Below, piece after piece: positions 56,226 to 64,000 of a DNA stretch of 64,000 bases (position 1 is the stretch's first letter; each line of letters begins with the position of its first letter). Source of the stretch: Batkoa obscura (lineage: Eukaryota > Entomophthoromycota > Entomophthoromycetes > Entomophthorales > Batkoaceae); the NCBI GenBank assembly GCA_030770535.1, contig JASVEC010000004.1, positions 992,001 to 1,056,000 on the forward strand, given 5' to 3'. Under the pieces are notes generated by a model. That model made no database searches and had not been told where the DNA came from. It saw nothing but the letters and a program-made list of their open reading frames with translations. The position numbers and the translations under genes were made by a program.

Positions 56226-56586
56226 CTTTTTCTTTTATATTGGATATATTTAAATCTATTTATACAATGTATACTTTTCTAAAAGATTTATAAGTTTATG
56301 AAGTTTGGTTTTTTTAATAAGAGGAATATATTATCAAAAATGTTGACTATTGTTGTTTTTAATATACTTAAATACCAATTATATATATTAAGTTTTAATC
56401 TAAATAAAATAAATAAATTCTAAGTATAGGTTTATATTTAAAGTTTATTATTAGTCATGCGGGTGGTTGTAACATTTATTGTCAAAACACTACCATTGTC
56501 CAAAAAGATTTATAAGGAAGATCAATAATTTTATTAAACTTTAAAACAAGTAATCTTATTTAAAATTGTTTTTAAAACAAGTAATA
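56226..56586. other. intergenic, no gene seen
   Basis: AT-rich stretch between MITE copies 14 and 15. Nothing recognised. Confidence 0.5.
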
Positions 56587-56684
56587 TACGGGAATGTATT
56601 GTGTTTAAGAATTTTACTAGCAATTTTTCCACTCAAATAGCGCTTAAAAAATAGAAAAAGTGATGAAACTAAAGACACCTCCAT
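56587..56684 (-). mobile_element. MITE copy 15
   Basis: Minus-oriented; left ATACGGGAATG, right CACCTCCATATT. Core CACTCAAATAGCGCTTAAAA. Confidence 0.83.
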
Positions 56685-57418
56685 ATTGTGAGCCATTTTA
56701 ACTAAACTTACTTTTATACTATTTGTTTTAGTGTATAAGTCTAATACGATAACTCCATATTGAACTAAAAGTTATTAAATTAATAATAAATTTAATAATT
56801 ATTTTAATTGGTTATTCATATTTTAAATAAAATTTAATAGCTTCCAAATCCAAAAAATCAAACATATAATATGAAACTCCACTTGAGTTCATTGTTGCTA
56901 CACTTTATTCATATCATTTAATTTGAATAATTATCCATGATAGTTTTATTGTTTAAGAATTGTAATTCAAAACCGAAATTTTTTGACAAAATGGCATATC
57001 GGCTAAAAAATACTTTATAGAATTGGATTATAATCTTAACCAAAGGGCTAAAGCTAACGCTTTAGCCCTAAAATAAGGTCAAAAAGTATGATATATAATT
57101 AATATAAAAACTCAATATGCATATTCTTATTAAAGTTCTTTATTTCTTTATTTTTATTACTAAATTGAATGTTACAATTCTTTATCTACTTTGATCTATA
57201 TATTAATTTGCTTATTATACTCCATTTAGTCATTGTTTTATCTCTAAAAATAGTTATAGAATATATATATATATGTAATGTATATTAAAACAACAATTAA
57301 CGGGGGATAAGCAGATAATCTTCATTGTCTTGTTAATATGAAATTAATGAATTTTTATGTCATAATTAAGTTCTGGGTTAATTTATTGCTTATAATCTAA
57401 AACTACAAGATACTTCAT
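56685..57418. other. intergenic with a short palindrome
   Basis: AT-rich. The only structure is the perfect inverted repeat at 57044-57069. A run of TA repeats lies near 57262. Confidence 0.55.
57044..57069. repeat. short perfect inverted repeat
   Basis: AGGGCTAAAG and CTTTAGCCCT are exact reverse complements around the 6-base loop CTAACG. Much richer in GC than the flanks. Could form a hairpin; no run of T follows that would make it a Pol III signal. Confidence 0.85.
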
Positions 57419-57518
57419 ATGGGGATGTTTTTTAGTTTCATTGCTTTTTCTATTTTTAAGCGCTATTTAACAGGAAAAATTGTTAGTAAAATTCTTAAAC
57501 AAAAAAATACATCCCCAT
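57419..57518 (+). mobile_element. MITE copy 16
   Basis: Plus-oriented with well-kept ends TGGGGATGTTTTTT and ATACATCCCCA, flanked by TA on both sides. Core AAGCGCTATTTAACAGGAAA. Confidence 0.87.
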
Positions 57519-57991
57519 ATAGTAAAGTCAAAACTACTCACTATGAATTAAAAATTAAAATAGAACTTAGTTTTACTAAGACGATAAAGAGATTAAAGGT
57601 GTATTTATAACATCAATATATGAAGTATGAAATTGATGTGCATTATTTGGATTTAGCATATTTAAGTAAGCTGCTTTGTTTTTTGTATTCATATTATTGC
57701 TTTATTATCATTTTCTTAATTATATACAACTAAAACTAAAATCAAATGGGGATAAAACTGTATTTGATTTGGTTATTAATGTATAAATTATCTAAAAATA
57801 AAAAATCAAGAATTCAGAGGTCAGCTGAAGCAAATAGATTCAGTGTGCTTAGAAATAGTTAACAAATTAAGGTATTTTAACATTACATTAAACGAGAATT
57901 CATAATTTTGATAAATTGTATCCATAAAACATAATATTATAAATTAACTAAATTTGACGCTTTTTTTCTTTTATTCTTAATAATTAACATC
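57519..57991. other. intergenic, upstream of the P-type 7TM gene
   Basis: About 0.5 kb, presumably with the promoter of the 57992 gene. No motif I can name. Confidence 0.5.
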
Positions 57992-59029
57992 ATGATTTTA
58001 TCAGTAGGACAAAGTATACAGGCGGTGATAGCAGTTATAGGATTGTTCTTAAATGTAATAGTTGGACTTGTTGTTAGTATTGGCCTAGGTTTGAAATCAA
58101 CTGATTTAATATTAATCTTCATTATTGCTCTTCTTGATTCTTATTATTACCTTCATAACATAGTAAGAATGATCTTGATAGGAGTTGGATATTTAGTGGT
58201 AGATTCAACCATATTAAATCCAAGTCCTTCATGGTGGTGCCCTTTTGATGCTACAATTGATATGGCACTTTATCTGGCTTGTATTGAATTAGTAGCCATC
58301 CTTAGTTTTATGCGATATTTAAGTATTTGTAGGAAAAAGAATCTAGGTCCCATTGTTTGGTATTCTATTGCTGCATTCTCTTTTTGTACCAATTTCATTT
58401 TTTCTTTAGCTTATATTGGCAATGGGTATTATAAATGGTCTGTTACTGGATTAGTATGCGTTACAGGAGATGACCCTGAACCTACCAATATTGGTTACAT
58501 TCACTACTATAATTTTTGGTTCACTAGCTACACTGTACGATCTTTTATTTCCCTTGTTATTATAGCATTTTCTTATTTTAACATGACTACTGTTTATTAT
58601 GAGAAATTATCTTCATCAGGAGATATATTAATGAAAAACCAAATTAAATCTAAAGATGAAGACTTCAAACCTCAGCATACTTCACAATATTTCAATACAA
58701 GTGGTATAGAAAATTACAATGTCCAAAGGAACCAAATTTACAAACAAAAATGGTTCACAGTCTTAAAATTAATGGGTGCCATTCTTGCTTACTCTATTTG
58801 TTTAATTCCAGATATCACTTTTAACATTATCAAGTTGCTTCCAGATAGCTTCCCATACACAAACATAAGTACTGACGTATTCACGGCATCCAATTTACTT
58901 TTAAGTTGTTATGGCTTGGTCAATTCGCTTTTTGTATTACTTTCACATGATCCCTCTAAGCGATATCTCGCTTTCAAATTAGAATGCTTTGTTAATAACG
59001 TTAAAGGATGTTTTGGTTTTGATTGTTAA
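57992..59029 (+). CDS. 7TM receptor-like protein, subfamily A (P-type)
   Basis: A 345-residue intronless receptor-like protein: WWCPFDATIDMALYL before/within TM3, FMRYLSIC at its end, LVCVTG in the second outer loop, CLIPD in TM6, LLSHDPSKRYL in TM7, tail ending NNVKGCFGFDC with two cysteines. It is the closest relative of 6537-7562, which lies on the opposite strand 50 kb away; the NGYYKWSVTG and FWFTSYTVRSFISL blocks are nearly shared. The third inner loop is about 70 residues, polar and unrelated to subfamily B loops. Confidence 0.88.
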   Translation: MILSVGQSIQAVIAVIGLFLNVIVGLVVSIGLGLKSTDLILIFIIALLDSYYYLHNIVRMILIGVGYLVVDSTILNPSPSWWCPFDATIDMALYLACIELVAILSFMRYLSICRKKNLGPIVWYSIAAFSFCTNFIFSLAYIGNGYYKWSVTGLVCVTGDDPEPTNIGYIHYYNFWFTSYTVRSFISLVIIAFSYFNMTTVYYEKLSSSGDILMKNQIKSKDEDFKPQHTSQYFNTSGIENYNVQRNQIYKQKWFTVLKLMGAILAYSICLIPDITFNIIKLLPDSFPYTNISTDVFTASNLLLSCYGLVNSLFVLLSHDPSKRYLAFKLECFVNNVKGCFGFDC

Positions 59030-60169
59030 AAGTTTAAAATAAAGTAGTGCTATATCATTCACGAAAGAAACATCTATTCATAAAGCTTCCTTGGTTGTAA
59101 AATCTAGTACTTTGATTCTATTCATTAAAGAAGTATCCTTATAATAAGGCTATTTTTCCATGTATATTATTCATTTTGAGCAAATAGAAATGTACAAATG
59201 CTAACGTGTAATAATAATTATGCAATATTATAAAATCATGAATGGTTTCGGCTCACCAAAAATATTCAATTGTTCTAAAGAAATTGTTATAATAGTGATA
59301 ATTTTAAAGTCATCCCATGATAGATGTATTTTAAATAAAACTAGATTTAGCGCCTTTATTGCCATAATTACTCAATATATATAGACACAAAGTATTGACG
59401 TTTTATATTTTTGTTTTTATTATATTCAAATAAGTTAAAACACCTTTTAGAGGTACCATGCACTATTATACATTTCATATGGAGAATATTTTTTTTGTAA
59501 CCAGACATTCAGGCTGATGTATTTATTTTAATGTTTGCCACTTTATACCACCGTCAAAAGCTGTTCCATTTTATCAAACCAATAATAGTATAATATTAGA
59601 TTTATCTTAGGAACAATTTGCTTCAGGATACCTTAGCAAAATGACTTTTATTTAGGCAAATCGTAAAATTTTAATAATCTAATAGTTTATGCAATTACTA
59701 CTAATATACATAATTCAAAATTAAATAAATTATTTGCTATAAACTTTTAGGTATGTATATTAATTTACACTTATTTGATGGCATTTGAAATAGTTTTGAT
59801 AAGTCACCCGATTACACAAAATATGGAGGTCTAAAACCCATTATTTACGCCCAATATGAGAATACCTTTTAAATTTCAATTGTGCACTGACTTACTACTC
59901 ATTATAAAATAAAAAAAATTGAGAATTAAGCTGCTATACACTATAGATAACAAATCGTTGATTATAAAAGCCACTGATAACCGATACATAGTTAAAATTA
60001 AACAGTTGGAGAATAAATAATATGAATATGAAACTGAGTTATGATATAAAAAGAATAAAGTGTAAATAAAAAAAACCACAAATATTTTTTTGTTTTTGTT
60101 TATTTTACCACATTTAAATATCACAATTAAAACTTATCTGGTCTATTAATATTCAATTCAAAACTCTAA
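59030..60169. other. intergenic, no gene seen
   Basis: About 1.1 kb between two plus-strand 7TM genes; AT-rich. A minus-strand open frame at 59876-60124 is hydrophobic but has no family features. Confidence 0.5.
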
Positions 60170-61198
60170 ATGATATTGACTACAGGACAGTGCTTACAGC
60201 TAGCTATAGCAACAATAGGACTTGTTTTAAATATAACGGTGGGGCTTGTTGTTGGTTTTGGTTTAAAATTAAAAAGCCCGGATTTGAAGTTAATGTTAGT
60301 TATGTCAATATTGGATATTTATTATTATATTCATAATATAGTGAGGATAAGTTTAATAAGTTTGGAATATTTAATGGTTGACACAATATATTTAAATCCT
60401 GCACCGCTGTGGTGGTGTCGTTTTGATGCTACCATTGATATGGCATTATATTTAGTATGTATTGAATTGGTAGCCACCCTTAGCTTTATGCGCTATTTGA
60501 ACATATGTAGGAAGATAGATATAAAGCCAACTAGATGGTATTTAATCGGGTTGTTTTCTTTTATTTCCAATTTTTCGTTCTCGTTGATATATATTTATAA
60601 TGGTTATTATAAATGGTCGTCAACTAAGTTAGTTTGCATTGTTGCTGAAAATCCCGATAACAATTTAGCCTTTCAAAATTATTATTATTTTTGGGTATCA
60701 AATTATCTATTTCGCTCTTTATTATCACTCCTTATCATTTCTTTTACTTACTTCAGCATGACGAAAAAATATTTTGACATAATATCATCAAGGAATGGTT
60801 TGTTTAAAGCTCAAGGGAGTCATAGTACTGAAAGATTAAGCCATATGCATGACAGTTCTCAACATTTACATACAAGCGCAAATGAAACCTATGGCTTGAA
60901 AGGTCCAAATTTATTTAAGCAAAAATTATTTACAATAATGAAGCTTTTCGGCGCTATATTTGCCTACACTATATGTATTACACCAGATATTGTCCTAAAT
61001 ATATTAAATCTCCTTCCAGGTGGGTTAGAGGGTTTCGGTGTAAATATTAGTCTCTCTATCTTTTCTAACCTTTTGTTAAGTTGCTATGGAATAATCAATG
61101 CTTTGTTTGTTTTGCTTTCTCATGACCCTTCAAGGCGATATATTTATACTCAAATGGAGTACTTTATGAAGGGCACCAAATCCTACAATAACCATTAG
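60170..61198 (+). CDS. 7TM receptor-like protein, subfamily A (R-type)
   Basis: 342 residues, intronless. WWCRFDATIDMALYL before TM3 (arginine after WWC as in 3818-4846), FMRYLNIC, second-loop LVCIVAENPD (LVCIVTDNPN in 3818), CITPD in TM6, LLSHDPSRRYI in TM7. The third inner loop is rich in His and Ser. Being the R-type partner downstream of the P-type gene at 57992, it completes the mirrored order of the left flank. Confidence 0.87.
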   Translation: MILTTGQCLQLAIATIGLVLNITVGLVVGFGLKLKSPDLKLMLVMSILDIYYYIHNIVRISLISLEYLMVDTIYLNPAPLWWCRFDATIDMALYLVCIELVATLSFMRYLNICRKIDIKPTRWYLIGLFSFISNFSFSLIYIYNGYYKWSSTKLVCIVAENPDNNLAFQNYYYFWVSNYLFRSLLSLLIISFTYFSMTKKYFDIISSRNGLFKAQGSHSTERLSHMHDSSQHLHTSANETYGLKGPNLFKQKLFTIMKLFGAIFAYTICITPDIVLNILNLLPGGLEGFGVNISLSIFSNLLLSCYGIINALFVLLSHDPSRRYIYTQMEYFMKGTKSYNNH

Positions 61199-61725
61199 AC
61201 TTTAATTCATCAATAGGTTATTATATATTAATTTAAAATTTTAGTATTAGAACTTCAGAAAGTTTAATTAATTCAAATATACTATAAATCACAAATAAAA
61301 TTACACATAAAATACCTTCTTGATTTAAAACTTTAAAGTATACTACTCATCATAATCATTAGTTTTATGTTATATACTATATATATTTCATATAGCTAGT
61401 TAAAAAGCACTTTTAATCAAATATTTAAATGTATATATTGAGAGGGATATAGTGATATAGAAAAGTGGTAAAGCCTATTTACAATGATATTGGGCTATAA
61501 AAATAACAGGCATTATTTTGATAAATACTAACGTTAAATCTAACTCGCACTCTATTAAACTATTATTGATATTTTTGTTTACTAATAGAATATGCTGCCT
61601 GAATATGGCAGCGTTTATTATTAACAGCGCGCTTTTTTATTATCATAGAGTATATCGTATTGTTTTAATTTATGAGATAGATTAGACAAAATGAATATTT
61701 ACTAGAATATTCAAAATAAAGTTTA

Positions 61726-61827
61726 ATGGGGATATATTTTTGTGTTTAAGAATTTTACTACTAATTTTTCCGCTCAAATAGCGCTTAAAACATGGAAAAA
61801 GTGATGAAGCCAAAAAAACATTCCCTA
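61726..61827 (-). mobile_element. MITE copy 17
   Basis: Minus-oriented; left end ATGGGGATAT, right end ACATTCCCTAAT. Core CCGCTCAAATAGCGCTTAAA. Confidence 0.83.
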
Positions 61828-62156
61828 ATGTAATTTTAACTTTTTTACTCAATTTTTGATTAAAATATGGGATAAGATTCATTCCGAAATATTTTTGTTT
61901 TAGTATTTTATCCACTTTTAATGTAGTATAAAATTCGAAAAAATCAGCTAAATACTGAAATAAAAAAGGTATTCATATATAGTTGCAATGTCAAAAATTA
62001 ATCTATTAACTATTGAGCATTTTATAACGCCAATAAATAAATGAAAACAAAAATATAATACCACATATATAATAAAAGTCATTATTTTTTATAGTATTGC
62101 ATCTTCAGTTATGGTTATTTTCATTCCAGTTTAATAATAAATTAGTCATCTCCATA

Positions 62157-62254
62157 TGGGGGTGTTTTTAGTTTCATCACTTTTTCCATGTTTTAAGCGC
62201 TATTTGAGCGGAAAAATTAGTAGTAAAATTCTTAAACACAAAAATACATCCCCA
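62157..62254 (+). mobile_element. MITE copy 18
   Basis: Plus-oriented, TA|TGGGGGTG at the left and ATACATCCCCA|TA at the right. Core AAGCGCTATTTGAGCGGAAA. One of the best-kept copies. Confidence 0.88.
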
Positions 62255-63413
62255 TATATTTGTTTATTTTTTGGATAAATCTCAAGTGGTAAGGATATAT
62301 AATTGTAACAGAGATAAATTTTTACAGCGAAAACATATTTCTCTTTAAACAAAATAAATCTTTATTCATTCAAATAAGAATTTGGCTTTTTCTAGTATAA
62401 AAAATAACCGAACATGTAGGACTGCCTCATAGTTTATTATTTATTAGCCCAGTTGCGACTTGAAAGCTATAAGGATATACTTTAATAACAACTTGATTGT
62501 ATTTAAACTTAAACTTAAACTTAACCCTTGGGTAAATGAAGGCAACAATACTGAAAACAACTATTTGGGTATCTTTAAAGCTACATTTTAAGTGCAATGC
62601 CTTAGACTATTTGGCCAAGTTTACTTTTTAATTACAAAGATAGAATTTACATTTTAAAAAAAATACTATAGTAAAAAAAGGTTAAATCTGTATTTAGGTT
62701 TTATACTAGAAATAACATAGTGAATTTTATTTATAAACCAAAGGCTAGAGACTAAAAGTATAACTATAAACTGGATCTATCCGCTACTTTATACATGCTT
62801 TTCTTAACTAAGGTTTTCATAATTCTATTACATAAAACTTTTAAACATAGAGATTTTTGTGATAACCTAATCATAACAATGATACTTTATAGCTATTTTT
62901 TGAGGCTGTCAATTCATTATAAAAATCATAACCTTTTAGATGGTGTTCTCATTATACAAAATATTTAGACTCGTGGATCCTTTAAAGCGCCATATTTCTA
63001 GAATAGTAATTGTTGGTTAAAACAATAACACTGAATATAATATTACATATTTTTAATAAAGTTATATCGCTGAAACTTTTTATTTTTATTAAATTCACCA
63101 ATAAGAAAGTAGTTCGATAGTACTTAAAAAGAATTGAAGAGAACACCATCTTAAGAAGAGGAATAAGAGGCAGGTGATAAAGCAAAAATATATTATAAAC
63201 GGGCATAATCTATAAATTATTGCAAAAAAAGGAAGACACTCAATTCAAAGGGGCATATTTAAAATAAGAAAATTAATAGAATAGCATATTTGTGATCCTA
63301 AATAAAGGGTAATTTTAAACTTTAATTCATTTTTGGTGAATATATAAAGGAAACTTAAAATCTTTTGTTAAACAATTTTTAGATTAATTTATTTCTAACT
63401 ATTTAATTTAAAA

Positions 63414-64000
63414 ATGGAGATGCTTAGTGGTCAAATAGCAATGATAATAGGCTCAGTTATTGGACTAGTGCTAAACTTGTTGGTAGGAGCGATTGTTACT
63501 ATAGGTTTGCAATTAAAAAGTATCGACTTAAAAATGATAGCGATCATTTCACTCACCGATATCATTTTTTATTTTTGGAATATACTAAGGGTTATTCTTA
63601 ACAGTACGAATTTGGTACCAATAGTATTTGATGTTTTACGCCAAACTCCTACCTGGTGGTGTCCATTAGATTTTGTTATTACTATGACCTGCTTAGGCAC
63701 GTCAGTGGAATTAGTTGCAATTTTAGGGATGATTCGCTATACAAAAATTTGTTGTCAAAAGGAATTACCTTCATACGTTTGGTATGGTCTAGTAGCTTTG
63801 TCATTTTCACTATCAATAGCCTTAGCGTTAGGAAATGAATATTATGGGTATTATTTTTGGTCAAGAACTCAAATGTTTTGCTTGGTAGCGATAAATACCA
63901 ACATAGCAGACGGATTATTAAATTATCAATATTATTTGATTTTTTATTGTTTTTATGCTATTAGAAGTACTATTGCTTTAGTTATTATCGCCTTTTGCTA
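63414..64000 (+). CDS. 7TM receptor-like protein, divergent member, 5' part only
   Basis: Open from MEMLSGQIAMIIGSVIGLVL to the window edge, 195 codons (TM1 to TM5). Before TM3 it has TPTWWCPLDFVITM, mixing the NPTWYC of subfamily B with WWCPxD of subfamily A; TM3 ends MIRYTKIC (also B-like); second loop MFCLVAIN. So it looks intermediate between the two subfamilies. The 3' half and TM6/TM7 motifs are beyond the window. Confidence 0.85.
   Translation, partial: MEMLSGQIAMIIGSVIGLVLNLLVGAIVTIGLQLKSIDLKMIAIISLTDIIFYFWNILRVILNSTNLVPIVFDVLRQTPTWWCPLDFVITMTCLGTSVELVAILGMIRYTKICCQKELPSYVWYGLVALSFSLSIALALGNEYYGYYFWSRTQMFCLVAINTNIADGLLNYQYYLIFYCFYAIRSTIALVIIAFC

Larger units (their letters stand above)
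61199..63413. other. intergenic with two MITEs
   Basis: About 2.2 kb holding MITE copies 17 and 18. Otherwise AT-rich; GTTTAAACTTAAACTTAAAC-like runs near 62503-62525 are a tiny tandem repeat. No gene is seen; short open frames at 61682-61915 and 62982-63206 run on the minus strand, the first across the MITE. Confidence 0.55.

Noticed and set aside
57262-57285. TA run as an origin or promoter
   Set aside because: Simple repeats of this sort are common in such AT-rich DNA and nothing else supports a function.
6009-62254. Repeated 100-base units as a CRISPR-like array
   Set aside because: They are dispersed over 56 kb in both orientations, with no regular spacers.

Overview
The window reads as nuclear DNA of an AT-rich, early-diverging (zygomycete-grade) fungus. 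Evidence: housekeeping genes are split by very short GT-AG introns (45 to 106 bases), proteins carry asparagine runs, tRNAs are eukaryotic, and the large 7TM, F-box and UDP-glycosyltransferase content recalls Entomophthoromycotina such as Conidiobolus. The genus is an inference from remembered family profiles, not a database result.

Layout. 0-7.6 kb: tail of a 7TM receptor-like gene, an F-box/LRR protein and two intronless subfamily-A 7TM genes on the minus strand. 9.0-10.7 kb: a broken UDP-glycosyltransferase. 11.4-18.2 kb: compact conserved genes for a Nup96-type nucleoporin, an ALKBH7-type dioxygenase, an unrecognised 205-residue protein, an HMG-box protein and the amino-terminal half of an Spf45/RBM17-like splicing factor. 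18.2-48.9 kb: a tandem array of 13 intronless subfamily-B 7TM genes, all on the minus strand, 6 open and 7 broken. 50.0-54.4 kb: a seven-exon TcdA/Tcd-type tRNA ct6A dehydratase, a GST-like pseudogene and the exon-junction protein Y14/RBM8A. 55-56 kb: tRNA-Asn(GTT) and tRNA-Leu(AAG). 58-64 kb: three more subfamily-A-type 7TM genes on the plus strand, the last cut by the window end.

The main find is the repeat unit of the array. Each 7TM copy is preceded, about 30 to 240 bases beyond its 3' end and in the opposite orientation, by the same decayed Spf45-like fragment, recognisable from exon 1 to the final LQLSKGK-type end. The best-preserved copy (17570-18211) still reads through but stops before the G-patch and RRM domains. 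A chimeric unit [truncated Spf45 fragment > < 7TM gene] of about 2.2 to 2.7 kb seems to have been amplified; the splicing-factor half decayed while about half the receptors stayed open. Subfamily-A genes flank this as a mirror image (R-type, P-type on minus; P-type, R-type on plus), suggesting an inverted duplication.

Mobile DNA: about 18 copies of a roughly 100-bp MITE with TGGGGRTGT...ACATCCCCA ends, one 170-bp foldback element with near-perfect 67-bp arms, and one 5'-truncated LINE fragment inside an array pseudogene. I saw no LTR or virus-like element and no CRISPR array.
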